A stretch of DNA of 64,000 nt from Methylobacterium sp. UNC378MF (lineage in GTDB: Bacteria > Pseudomonadota > Alphaproteobacteria > Rhizobiales > Beijerinckiaceae), in NCBI RefSeq assembly GCF_900103195.1, contig NZ_FMWU01000026.1, positions 18,103 to 82,102 of the forward strand, read 5' to 3'. The notes below the pieces were generated by a model that worked only from the letters and a program-made list of their open reading frames with translations, was not told the DNA's origin and made no database searches. The translations under genes and the position numbers were made by a program. Positions 17,356-26,103 of this stretch are shown here, one piece after another (within the stretch, counting starts at the first letter, position 1; each line of letters starts with the position of its first letter).

Positions 17356-19854
17356 CTAACCATTCGCCGCACGTCGCGTGGGCATGATGATCTCCACAAG
17401 CGTGCCGTCTTCCGGACGTGCCGAGAACTGGAGGCGTCCGCCGTTGGCCTCCACCAGTGCCCGCGGCAGCGCAAGTCCCTCCTCGACATCCCCCTTCGGA
17501 GCTTCCACCCGCGGGACATGCCCTGCACCGGTATCGCGCACCCTCAGGGCGATCGCCGCCCGCTCGGCCGAACCGGTCGACACGATGATCTGGCTACCGG
17601 CCGCCGAGCGCCGGATCGCGTTCTCGATCACGAGGCTCGCCGCACGACTGACGGAGCGCTCGTCGGCCTCCAGGTCGCCGATGTCGGCGGAAAAACTCGT
17701 CCGCATGACGATGCGGCCCCGCGCCGCCTCACCCTGGAGCCGGGCGACGCAATCCGCGACGACGTCGTTGAGGTCGAGGGCCTGCGGTTCCAGGCGCAGA
17801 GCCCCGGCCTCGACGGCTGCGAGGTCCAGAAGCTTGCCAACACGCTCCAGCATCATCTCGCCCGAGGCTTTGATCTCGGCGAGGCAACCCCGGTAGCGCG
17901 CGTCGCCGAGCGGGCCGAAAGGCTCCTTCAGCATCGCTGCGGCGAGATCGATCATCCCGGAAAGGGGTTCACGGACGGCGCTGTCGAGTCGTCCGAGCGC
18001 ACCGCGCCGACCCGGTTCATGTGCCGGGCTGTCGACTGCGCTCGGCGCAACGGCCTCGCGGTCGACGCGCGCGAGCACGGCCACGTGTCGACCTTGAGCT
18101 TGAGCCGCCGCCACGGTGAGCGACACGGGTTCGCCGGCAAGGAGGACGGTGCGCTGCCGAGGAGGCGCGCCGCGAAGGCCGTCGGCGACAGCCAGGACGC
18201 TCTGTCGATCGAACAGGCTGACGAAACTGCTGCCGACAATCTCGCGCGGATCGCAGCCGAACAGGCCGGCCGCGGCACGGTTGAGCGCGACGATGCGACC
18301 AGCCCCGTCGACGGTGACGACCCCGGTCTCGATCGCGTCCAGGGCCGCCTCGGCGCTGGCCGTCCGCTCGATCTGGGCCGCTCGGGCGAGACGTTCGGCG
18401 GTGAGCGCATCCACGACGTCGGCCTCGTCAACAGGCCGGATGACCAGACAGGTGGCGGGCATGCCGGCCCAAGCGGAGGCGCTCGCGAGGATTTCCACCG
18501 GCCGCGCGGCGCCATCGGCTGTCGTGACGGTCGTTCGGCGTGTCGGCGCAGCGCGTGCCTCCGTGGGTGTGACACCCGGAAGCAAGCGGGAAAGTCCAGT
18601 TCGCGCGAGGCTCGGCAGGTCGGGGAGGCCGCTCAAGTCGAGCAAGGCCCGGTTCGCGGCGACGATCGTGCCGTCACGATGGAGGAGCACGGGCAGCGGC
18701 AGGCCGGCGAGGAGTTCAGAATCCGGAAGCGGCACAGCCTGGGATTCCGGATCGGCGCTTGCCGCGGCGATCTCCACCGCCGCATCGTCGGGTTCCGCCG
18801 GTATCTCTGCCGGATTGGTCTGCGGGGTGGGGAACGGCATCACCGCGCCACCCTCGATCTTCGGCGTTCCAGATCCGGATTCGGCCTCGTCGCCGGCGTA
18901 GCGAGCGCCCAGCGCCCGGGCGATCTCGCGGAATGCGGCATGCTCGTCGTTCGACAGCGGAGCCGCAACGGGTTCCGGATCGACGGCGGCCTGCATATCG
19001 GCCTCGACCGACATCGGCGAGCCGGTAGCGTGCGCGGCATCTGCGCGTGCCCCCGTGGCCGCCTCCGGCGCCGGCTCTGCCGGCACGAGCGAAACGCTGG
19101 TGTTGGCCGGCATACTCCGGATCAGGCCGAAACCGGCAAATGCCGCGTCGCCCCGTCCCAGCGGGGCACCGGACAGATCAACTCGGAATGGCCCGGTGCC
19201 GCCATCGAGCAATGCCGGTTCGCCGCGGAAGGTGCGCCCTTCGTGCAGGGCGGCCAGCACGGCGTCTGCGCCGGACAGGCGCCCGCTCGCGGCCAGATCC
19301 TGCCAGCGCTGGCCCACGAGCCCCACGAGAGCCTCCGGCCCGGTGAGGTCGGTCAGGACCCCCGTGGCATCGATCCGCCACAGAAAGCGATCGTCGCGCC
19401 GGAGAGGCGCGGCGGGCGCCGATTGCGATGGCACGCACTCCGCCGGAGGACGCTCCGCGTGGCGAACAGGGCGGGAGCGGGCGGTCGCCACCGGCCCCGT
19501 CCCGATAACCAAGATCGCAGGCCGGCCGTCGGCCTGTTCGCCGCGAGCCAGCCAGCACAGCACGGGCGGCGCGATCCGACGGACACCCAGACGCAGGCGT
19601 GCGAGGCGGGGGGTGGCGTCGCGCGCCGCAGCCGTCACGATCTGGTGGATCAGGCGGCCGAGGGAGGGGCCGGCCAGCGCCTCGGCGACAGGGGCTGCCG
19701 CCTCGGACGCGTACAGGATCCGACCCGCTGACGGATCGACCACAAGATGCAGAGAGTCGGGCGCGCCCAGCGCGGCGGACAGCGCCGGCTGCCGCTCCCA
19801 ATTCGCGAAGGCAGCCGCAAGCCCGGGTTGGGCTGCACTGGCCGTCGGTGTCAC
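17356..19854 (-). CDS. PAS-domain sensor kinase homologue lacking the H-box histidine
   Basis: Multi-PAS protein of the PdhS/PleC/DivL-like group, 832 residues from GTG 19854, which has a GGAG site six bases upstream. An in-frame upstream start at 19998 would add 48 residues but overlaps a TTGACA promoter-like hexamer. No transmembrane helix is evident. PAS-like units lie at about 380-480 and 504-600. The dimerisation domain follows (FGPLGDARYRGCL... LLDLAAVEAG), but where SHE-R-TPL is expected the sequence reads DSAVREPL, so the histidine is serine (S625). The ATPase domain keeps ENAI and DTGAG, but the ATP lid is short and has no F-box. It looks like a pseudokinase or signalling scaffold. 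Confidence 0.85.
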   Translation of the reverse strand: MTPTASAAQPGLAAAFANWERQPALSAALGAPDSLHLVVDPSAGRILYASEAAAPVAEALAGPSLGRLIHQIVTAAARDATPRLARLRLGVRRIAPPVLCWLARGEQADGRPAILVIGTGPVATARSRPVRHAERPPAECVPSQSAPAAPLRRDDRFLWRIDATGVLTDLTGPEALVGLVGQRWQDLAASGRLSGADAVLAALHEGRTFRGEPALLDGGTGPFRVDLSGAPLGRGDAAFAGFGLIRSMPANTSVSLVPAEPAPEAATGARADAAHATGSPMSVEADMQAAVDPEPVAAPLSNDEHAAFREIARALGARYAGDEAESGSGTPKIEGGAVMPFPTPQTNPAEIPAEPDDAAVEIAAASADPESQAVPLPDSELLAGLPLPVLLHRDGTIVAANRALLDLSGLPDLPSLARTGLSRLLPGVTPTEARAAPTRRTTVTTADGAARPVEILASASAWAGMPATCLVIRPVDEADVVDALTAERLARAAQIERTASAEAALDAIETGVVTVDGAGRIVALNRAAAGLFGCDPREIVGSSFVSLFDRQSVLAVADGLRGAPPRQRTVLLAGEPVSLTVAAAQAQGRHVAVLARVDREAVAPSAVDSPAHEPGRRGALGRLDSAVREPLSGMIDLAAAMLKEPFGPLGDARYRGCLAEIKASGEMMLERVGKLLDLAAVEAGALRLEPQALDLNDVVADCVARLQGEAARGRIVMRTSFSADIGDLEADERSVSRAASLVIENAIRRSAAGSQIIVSTGSAERAAIALRVRDTGAGHVPRVEAPKGDVEEGLALPRALVEANGGRLQFSARPEDGTLVEIIMPTRRAANG

Positions 19855-20114
19855 TGTCGTCTCCAAAGCCGGCGACCTCGAACCCACACGCAAACCTGTA
19901 CGCTCCGCGAGCCCGCTCTGCCCGAGAAACACTGGCGACCGAAGCCCTATTGTAAACTCCCTCGCGTCGCGGCGCTGGACTCTCGGCGCAACCGTCACAC
20001 GTTTACGTTATGTCAACCTTAACGCCATCGGCGCGGGTGGCATATGGCGGCGAATCAGTTATTGTGCACCGCACAAAGCGCCATCCACAGGCTAATCAAG
20101 AGAGGAGACGAAGC

Positions 20115-20603
20115 ATGAGCAACCCCCCGAACTATGAAGTTCCGGCCGAGATGCGCGACTTCGCCGAGAAGAGTGTCGAGCAGGCCCGCAAGGCCTTCGA
20201 CAGCTTCATCGGCGCGGCGCGTCGCACCGCCGACACCGTGCAGGGTTCGGCCGAGCTGGCCCGCTCGAACGCGCTGGACGTCTCCTCGCGCGGCTTCGAA
20301 TATGCCGAGCAGAACGTCAACGCGGCGTTCGACCTCGCCCAGAAGCTGGTGCGCGCCAAGGACGTACAAGAGGCGATGCAGCATCAGGCCGAGTTCGTCC
20401 GCAGCCAGTTCGCTGCCATCCAGGCTCAGGCCAAGGAGTTCAGCGGCCTCGCGCAGAGCGCGATGCAGCAGGGTGCCGAGCGCGCGAAGTCGGCGATGCA
20501 GCAGGGCGCCGATGAGGCTCGCAAGGCCATGGAGCAGGGTCAGGACGCCGCCAAGCAGACTGCTCAGAACGCTCAGGACGCCGCCGAGCGCGCGACGCAC
20601 TAA
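20115..20603 (+). CDS. Phasin family protein
   Basis: 162 residues, wholly helical and amphipathic, with the phasin pattern AFDSFIGAARRTADTVQGSA and an alanine/glutamine-rich repetitive tail containing SAMQQGA twice. Phasins coat polyhydroxyalkanoate granules; small alphaproteobacterial ones are also abundant stress-linked cytoplasmic proteins. ATG 20115 has an AGAGGAG ribosome-binding site. Monocistronic: its own terminator follows 24 bp after the stop. Confidence 0.9.
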   Translation: MSNPPNYEVPAEMRDFAEKSVEQARKAFDSFIGAARRTADTVQGSAELARSNALDVSSRGFEYAEQNVNAAFDLAQKLVRAKDVQEAMQHQAEFVRSQFAAIQAQAKEFSGLAQSAMQQGAERAKSAMQQGADEARKAMEQGQDAAKQTAQNAQDAAERATH

Positions 20604-20627
20604 GATCCGCACTGAGCAACCACGCTG

Positions 20628-20666
20628 CGGCCCGCTTCCGGTCTCCGGGGCGGGCCGTCTCGTTTT
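20628..20666 (+). terminator. Rho-independent terminator of phasin gene
   Basis: CGGCCCGC and GCGGGCCG (8-bp stem, 14-base loop) followed by TCTCGTTTT. Confidence 0.8.
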
Positions 20667-20733
20667 CGCCGGTATTGCCGCCGAGAGCCGCCGGGCGGAC
20701 GCGTTGGCTCCGCGCCGAGCGAAGGTTTCAGGG

Positions 20734-21069
20734 ATGCGCCTCACTGTTTTCGGCCGGTCCGGCCTGCGTGGACCTTTCCGGGGGGCGGTCGCCGCGCTGG
20801 CGCTCGCTGTCATCATGCCGGGCGGTGCGGCACGGGCCCAATACTACGACGATCCGGGATACGACGGCGGATACCGGCCGGTGCCACTCCGGGCGCAGCG
20901 GGCACCTGTCGGCTACAATTGCGATGCCATCCAGCAGGGCATCACCGGCCCGAAGCCGTTCTCCTGTCCGCTGCCGGGGCCCCGGCCCCTCGGCGTGCGC
21001 TGCTTCTGCGACCTTCCGATCGCCTCGTTCAGCCCGCCGCAGACGGCTGTCGGGCACGTCGTCCCGTGA
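20734..21069 (+). CDS. Secreted hypothetical protein, 111 residues
   Basis: Starts with a clear signal peptide (RGAVAALALAVIMPGGAARA, cleavage before QYYDD at about residue 36). The mature part of about 75 residues is rich in proline, glycine and tyrosine and contains three cysteines (NCDAIQ, FSCPLPG and RCFCD, four counting both in the last). I do not recognise the family. It has its own terminator and lies between the phasin and the L,D-transpeptidase genes. Confidence 0.6.
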   Translation: MRLTVFGRSGLRGPFRGAVAALALAVIMPGGAARAQYYDDPGYDGGYRPVPLRAQRAPVGYNCDAIQQGITGPKPFSCPLPGPRPLGVRCFCDLPIASFSPPQTAVGHVVP

Positions 21070-21075
21070 AGCAAC

Positions 21076-21106
21076 GGGCCGCCCACCCGCCGGGGTGATG
21101 CGGCCC
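21076..21106 (+). terminator. Hairpin after the 111-residue secreted protein gene
   Basis: GGGCCGC and GCGGCCC form a 7-bp stem with a 17-base loop followed by TCTCG, six bases after the stop codon. Confidence 0.6.
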
Positions 21107-21152
21107 TCTCGAGCCATGCAGGCTCCGGCGCGGGTGACCCCGCGCCCTCAGC

Positions 21153-21800
21153 TCAGTTCAGGACGACAACCTTCGCGCCGACCTTCACCCGCTCGTACAG
21201 ATCGGTGACGTCGTCGTTTGTCATGCGGATGCAGCCCGACGACACCGCCTGACCGATCGTATCCGGCTCGTTGGAGCCGTGAATGCGGTACTCGGTGTTG
21301 CCGATATACATGGCCCGGGCCCCGAGGGGATTCTCGATGCCACCCGCCATGTAGCGCGGCAGGTCGGGACGACGGGCGATCATGGCCTTCGGGGGAGTCC
21401 ACGACGGCCATTCGCGCTTGGCGGTGATCTTGTTGGTGCCGCTCCAGCTGAAACCAGGGCGGCCGACACCGACGCCGTAGCGCAGCGCCTGACCGTTGCC
21501 GAGGACGAAGTACAGGCGCCGTTCGGCGGTGGAGACCACGATGGTGCCGGGCGCGTAGGGGGCGTTGAACGCAACGACCTCACGGGGAATCGGCTGCACC
21601 TGTGCCTGAGGCGCCGCCTGCACACCCTGGCCGTAGCCCGGGGCGTAAGTGCCCTGGTAACCGTACTGTCCCTGATCCGAGTAGTACTCGTCGGCATTGT
21701 CCGTACCGAAGGGATCGTACGACGAAGCGGCAAGGGCCGGCGTCGCGGCAAGAACAGCCACGCCGAGAAGCGCGCCGAGTGCGGTGACCGAGGTCTTCAT
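21153..21800 (-). CDS. L,D-transpeptidase (YkuD domain)
   Basis: Periplasmic enzyme expected to make 3-3 peptidoglycan cross-links or anchor proteins to the wall. 215 residues from ATG 21800, with signal peptide to about 25, a tyrosine/glycine-rich linker and a C-terminal YkuD domain. The catalytic motif is intact: HGSNEPDTIG followed by SSGCIRM, with the active-site cysteine in SGCIR. The open frame extends 44 codons upstream, but ATG 21800 places the signal sequence at the N terminus. An ldtR-type regulator gene, which controls such enzymes in relatives, lies at 49618. Confidence 0.92.
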   Translation of the reverse strand: MKTSVTALGALLGVAVLAATPALAASSYDPFGTDNADEYYSDQGQYGYQGTYAPGYGQGVQAAPQAQVQPIPREVVAFNAPYAPGTIVVSTAERRLYFVLGNGQALRYGVGVGRPGFSWSGTNKITAKREWPSWTPPKAMIARRPDLPRYMAGGIENPLGARAMYIGNTEYRIHGSNEPDTIGQAVSSGCIRMTNDDVTDLYERVKVGAKVVVLN

Positions 21801-21947
21801 GAGTGGCCTGCCTGTGCAATAACCTTTGCCATTACAAGCGTGAGCATAGGCAGGCAGTTCCACGCTCCCGCCCAGAATTTGCTGTCCGGAGGAATACGCC
21901 GGCCTGCTTGGCCGTGCGGTGCGTAAGGTCACGAAGGCGCGAGCGGC

Positions 21948-22766
21948 TCACGCAATCTCGTCTGTGTGAACATCGAACCGGGCCAGGTGGGCGTAGCCGA
22001 AATTGGTGGAGATCGCGCAATCGGTGGCATCGCGGCCGCGGGCCATGACGATCCGGCCGATGCGGGGCCGGTTGTGCCGGGCGTCGAACGTGTACCAGCG
22101 CGGCCCGTCGGGCCCTTCGAGGAAGACTTCGAACCACGCGGAGAAGTCCATCGGCGCCGGGTCCTTCGGAACGCCGATATCGCCGAGGTAGCCGGTGGCG
22201 TAGCGCGCCGGGATGTTCATGCACCGGCACAGGGTGATCGCCAGATGCGCGAAGTCGCGGCACACACCCTCGCGCTGCATGAAGGCGTCGTGCGCGCTCC
22301 GGGTGGCGTCGGCGCGCTGGTAGTCAAAGCGGATCCGCTCATGCGTGTAATCGACGATCGCTTGGACCCGCGCCCATCCTTCCGGCGTGCCGCCGAACAG
22401 AGACCAGGCCGTCTGGGAGAGCTTGTCGGTGTCGCAATAGCGTGAGCCCAGGAGGAAGATGAGCACGTCGTCCGGCAGGTCCTGAACCGGGATCTGGCGG
22501 GCCTCCGGCGCGACCGGGTCCGGCAGGCCCGAATCCCGAACGGTGAAATCCGCCGAGACCGTCAGCTGCCCGGGTGGCGCGATGATCCGATGGCAGATGT
22601 TGCCAAAGACATCCCGGTATTCGCGTGCCGAAAGCGGAGGATCGAAACTGATCTGATGTGGGCTCAGCAGGTCTTCGATACGCGATGGATGGATGTTCAA
22701 CATCAGGATCATCGGCGTCGGCTGCGACAGCGTGAAGGCAATATCGAAACCCGTCCTGATCTTCAT
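21948..22766 (-). CDS. Transglutaminase-like protein, histidine position altered
   Basis: 272 residues from ATG 22766. The N-terminal half is a beta-rich domain of the bacterial transglutaminase N type. The core has the cysteine of EGVCRDFAHLA and the FDARHN segment in place of the third catalytic position. Where the usual motif has His-Ala-Trp, this protein reads DFSAWFEVF, so serine replaces histidine; some close relatives may share this. Such cytoplasmic cysteine-protease-fold proteins often come in pairs, as here, 77 bp after the next gene. Substrate unknown. Confidence 0.85.
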   Translation of the reverse strand: MKIRTGFDIAFTLSQPTPMILMLNIHPSRIEDLLSPHQISFDPPLSAREYRDVFGNICHRIIAPPGQLTVSADFTVRDSGLPDPVAPEARQIPVQDLPDDVLIFLLGSRYCDTDKLSQTAWSLFGGTPEGWARVQAIVDYTHERIRFDYQRADATRSAHDAFMQREGVCRDFAHLAITLCRCMNIPARYATGYLGDIGVPKDPAPMDFSAWFEVFLEGPDGPRWYTFDARHNRPRIGRIVMARGRDATDCAISTNFGYAHLARFDVHTDEIA

Positions 22767-22843
22767 CGCGGCCACCCTGTTCTGTCGCCTTCCGCGCGGA
22801 GTCGCCACGCACGCTCGTTGAGGGTCCGAAGAGGCGTCGGGAC

Positions 22844-23773
22844 TCAACGCACCGGGGGCGTCGGCGGCCCCTGCGCGCTGTGGGCAGTCACCCCGTCGGC
22901 GGTCAGCTCCACCACATCGACATCGACGCGCATGCCGAGATCGTCGCTGCCGAGGCCGAAGAAGGAACCGTGCAGCGGCACGGCCTGGGCGGGGTCGCGC
23001 GTCACCGCCACGCGGATCAGGTCGCGATTGCCGACGATGCCGTTGGTCGGGTCGAATTCGACCCAACCCGCGCCCGGGAGATAGACCTGCAACCACGCAT
23101 GGGTGGAGCCGCCGCCCACATGACGGGCGCGGTCATTCCGGGGATTATAGAGGTATCCGGAGACGAAGCGGGCAGCCATGCCGAGCGCCCGCACGCCCTC
23201 CATCATGAGCACCGCGAAGTCCCGACAGGATCCGAGCTTCGTCCGCAGTGTCGTCAGGGGATCTTGTACGCCTTTCTCGGAGCGCGCGAGGTAGGTGAAG
23301 TTCGCCCGTACGCTGCGGGTCATAGCGGCCAGTAGCTCCTGCGTCGGGATGCGTCCCTGCGGCGGCAGGAAACTCCGCGCCCAGGCATCGACCTCGTGGT
23401 GCGGGTCGGGCCATTGACGCTCGATGGAGCGGGCAAGGTCCGGCATGTCCTCGGCGCCATAACCGAACGGATAATGGGTCGCGTGCGGCGCGAGCGGGAA
23501 GACCGGTGCGTGTTCCGGGGTATGGTCGAGGGTGATGCCGCAGGCGAAGGTCAGGGTCTCGGCGCGGGTGTCGAAAGTCGTCACCGCCACGCAGTTGCCG
23601 AACACATCGAACAGCCAGCGCAGCGAGGCCGGTTCCGGCGCGATGTCGAGGGTCGCCGCGATCAGACGCTGATCGTAGCTGTCGCGCGGCCGGAACATGA
23701 TCCGGTGCTCGCCGAAGGCGACCGGACGCCGGTACCGGTAGACCGTTCGGTGGCGGACGGAGAGGATCGGCAA
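22844..23773 (-). CDS. Transglutaminase-like cysteine-protease-fold protein
   Basis: 309 residues from TTG 23773. N-terminal beta domain (YRYRRPVAFGEHRIMFRPR is typical) and a transglutaminase core with all three catalytic parts: LGSCRDFAVLM, STHAWLQVYL and VEFDPTN. Upstream member of a minus-strand pair with the gene at 21948. This family is found across proteobacteria, commonly near circularly permuted ATP-grasp genes, none of which are present here. Confidence 0.88.
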   Translation of the reverse strand: MPILSVRHRTVYRYRRPVAFGEHRIMFRPRDSYDQRLIAATLDIAPEPASLRWLFDVFGNCVAVTTFDTRAETLTFACGITLDHTPEHAPVFPLAPHATHYPFGYGAEDMPDLARSIERQWPDPHHEVDAWARSFLPPQGRIPTQELLAAMTRSVRANFTYLARSEKGVQDPLTTLRTKLGSCRDFAVLMMEGVRALGMAARFVSGYLYNPRNDRARHVGGGSTHAWLQVYLPGAGWVEFDPTNGIVGNRDLIRVAVTRDPAQAVPLHGSFFGLGSDDLGMRVDVDVVELTADGVTAHSAQGPPTPPVR

Positions 23774-23992
23774 GTGTGCAGGCTCCGGGCTCGCGCCGAC
23801 GCGATCATCAGGGATGCAAGGGTCGGGCCCACCGGCGCGCAGCTCCTGCAGACGCGTGGGCCGGACACGCCGCTCGCTTCTGTCCGGCTCGCCACCTTGA
23901 GCCTTGCTGGACGTGCGCTGCGGTTCCGGATTCCGGGCGATCCTGCGCAGGTCTGGAACGATGACAGTGGGAGGGAAAGGTGGCAGACCGGC

Positions 23993-24589
23993 TCAGACCA
24001 CCGGCGGTGCCGGATCCGCCGCAGCGCGCTCGGCCTCGACAAGCACGTCGAAGGGGCGCCACGGCTTGGCGATGAACACCGCTTCAGCTGGCAGATCGGG
24101 GCGCGGCAGCCCATGGCCAGAGGTCACCACCAGCCGTGCCCGAGGCCACAGGGTCGCCACCGCGCGGGCGAGCTGAAGGCCATCCATCTGGCCGGCCAGC
24201 CGGACATCGGCGAAGACAAACGCAACGTCGCCGCCGCGCGCCTGCAGAACCGACAGAGCCGCCTCGGCGCTGTCGCATCCGACAACGTCGAGTTCCGTCT
24301 CTTCCAGCAGGGTCTCGGCCAGGGCCCGGATCTCGGGATCGTCCTCCACGACGAGGGCGAGGCGCGGAGGCTCGGTTCCGGCCGCCGCGGCGCTCGGCTC
24401 GCTCTGAGCCGCGGCCTCGCCCTCGCTCTGCCGGACGCGCCGGACCAGCGAGGCGAGATGTTCCGGCAGTCCCTCGGACACGAGATTATCGTAGAATGAC
24501 GCCAGTGTCTGACCGATCTGATCGAGCGGAATACCGGGCGACAGCGTATCGGTGAGCGGCAGGGGTGCGCTCGTCTGGTGCTTTTTCAA
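23993..24589 (-). CDS. NepR-like anti-sigma segment fused to a receiver domain
   Basis: 198 residues from TTG 24589, which follows a GGGGGAAG site; GTG 24700 is possible but has no ribosome-binding site. Residues 21-53 read as a NepR anti-sigma helix pair: the pattern IG..L...YD..V.E..P matches the family. An acidic, alanine-rich linker (54-74) leads to a complete receiver domain at 75-190 with acidic pocket E82-D83-D84, phospho-acceptor D128, T156 and K175. NepR normally is a free 60-residue protein that holds sigma EcfG and is released by phosphorylated PhyR. A direct fusion suggests phosphorylation switches sigma binding within one chain. No kinase is adjacent. Confidence 0.72.
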   Translation of the reverse strand: MKKHQTSAPLPLTDTLSPGIPLDQIGQTLASFYDNLVSEGLPEHLASLVRRVRQSEGEAAAQSEPSAAAAGTEPPRLALVVEDDPEIRALAETLLEETELDVVGCDSAEAALSVLQARGGDVAFVFADVRLAGQMDGLQLARAVATLWPRARLVVTSGHGLPRPDLPAEAVFIAKPWRPFDVLVEAERAAADPAPPVV

Positions 24590-24707
24590 GGACTTCCCCC
24601 GAAGTCGACTTTCGCGCCGCCGGAAGACGCGGCTCCCGAGGAGGAAAGTCGGCAACCCGTCGCTGGTTGCGCCGGGCTCTCGGAATACGCTCGGCATCAC
24701 CGAGCCG

Positions 24708-25874
24708 TTATTGCGTGGCGAGGCCGGCCTCGGCGTCCGCGTAAGCCATGATTCCGGACACTTCGCGGACGTTCTGATAGCGCGTTCCGCGGGTACTCAT
24801 CATCGCCTCGAACTTCTCGTGGACCTGTGCCACCGACAGGCTCATGGGCTTGCGGTGACGGCCGCGCCCGACAAAGCGTCCTGCGGCGAAGAAGATCGAG
24901 CGGTTGGCCCGAGCCGGACCGGGGAGCAGGGCTGCCGCAGCGGCGGCTGGCTTGTTCACGACGTTGGCGAGGAATTCCTCGGCATCGTCCCGTCCGAGGA
25001 AGTGGGCGAGGTAGATCTCGCCGAGAGTCAGATCGCGGCCGATGCGCAGAGCGATGCGACCCGCATCGCGCTTCAGCATCTCGCCGGCCATCAGGGCCGA
25101 GAGATACGGGTCGCGGCGCAGTTCCAACACCCGAGCGCGTTCGGCCGAATCGGTGATCACCGGCCGATCGTTGGCGTCAGACGTGATCAGCGCGGCTTCC
25201 TTCTCCAGCCCGTACTTGGCGCCGAAGTCACGCACCACGCCGAGCCAAGTCCGCTCGATGAACTGATAGAGGCCGGTCGCCGAGGAGGTCTTGGCCTGGA
25301 CCGCCGTGACGAAGCTGGATTCCTTGTCGGCCACCGCCATCAGGAGCACCGGATCGGTCTGGACGGCCTGGGCCGCCCGGACGATCGTCTGCACGAGGTG
25401 GCGCCGGATCTTCATCGGGCCGAATTCGAGGATGTCGTTCGGATCGCCGACGGCGCTCTCGGACAGCAGGAAGTCGTACGACACGCGGTCGACCGTGTTG
25501 GAGCCGAGTTCGGTGTCGAGGTCGTGCACCGGGGCGAAGCTGGCGGCTGCGCGCAGCGGCGTCTGCTCCAGCGGGGTAGCGAGGGCAACGGTGTGGATGC
25601 GCGGGCGCGGCATCGGCAGCTCGGTCGCCGCCTCGGCGGTGGATACTGCCGGAGACAAGCCGACCTTGGCGAGGTCGATGCCCGATCCGATCAGCGCCGC
25701 ACTGATACCGCCGGCGATCATCGATACGGTGAGCAACGAGCGGAACAGCGCCGGGCGGCTGCCGTGAGCGCGGCCCAGCATGGGCTGCGCGGCGATCACG
25801 TCGGCGCGGCCGGCGCCGAAATGGCCCTGCTTACCGGTGATGGTCCTCGGCGATCCGACCGTGCGCCCCTGCAT
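24708..25874 (-). CDS. Lytic transglycosylase-like protein (SLT fold)
   Basis: 388 residues from ATG 25874 (GGAG site upstream). A hydrophobic helix at about 43-66 serves as signal anchor rather than a cleaved signal. The SLT-type domain begins near 160: the catalytic glutamate is E185 in ADKESSF and the GLYQF motif follows at 201. Expected to cleave peptidoglycan glycan strands to 1,6-anhydro products in the periplasm. The C-terminal about 100 residues have no match I can name. Its stop lies 118 bp before the NepR-receiver start. Confidence 0.82.
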   Translation of the reverse strand: MQGRTVGSPRTITGKQGHFGAGRADVIAAQPMLGRAHGSRPALFRSLLTVSMIAGGISAALIGSGIDLAKVGLSPAVSTAEAATELPMPRPRIHTVALATPLEQTPLRAAASFAPVHDLDTELGSNTVDRVSYDFLLSESAVGDPNDILEFGPMKIRRHLVQTIVRAAQAVQTDPVLLMAVADKESSFVTAVQAKTSSATGLYQFIERTWLGVVRDFGAKYGLEKEAALITSDANDRPVITDSAERARVLELRRDPYLSALMAGEMLKRDAGRIALRIGRDLTLGEIYLAHFLGRDDAEEFLANVVNKPAAAAAALLPGPARANRSIFFAAGRFVGRGRHRKPMSLSVAQVHEKFEAMMSTRGTRYQNVREVSGIMAYADAEAGLATQ

Positions 25875-26103
25875 CGTTATCCCGACTCTCCACACGCCGT
25901 AGTGGCGCTACGGACTCACCATCGCTTGACAGATGTGGCGACAACACGGCCGTGCTTGTGGCCGAGTTGCGACGTCCCGGGGAGATTTCGCGGCAGCCCG
26001 CCCGTGACTCACGCGGCATCCCTCCTTAAGAGGGCGCCATGCGGGTGCCGGGCGGATGACGCGCGGCCGCCCTTTCCCATCTATCCTGCCAGAGTCAGCC
26101 CTG

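Noticed and set aside
17149..19731. An 860-codon plus-strand open frame antisense to the PAS kinase
   Set aside because: Low-complexity Arg/Gly translation, no ribosome-binding site, and the opposite strand has PAS and ATPase motifs.
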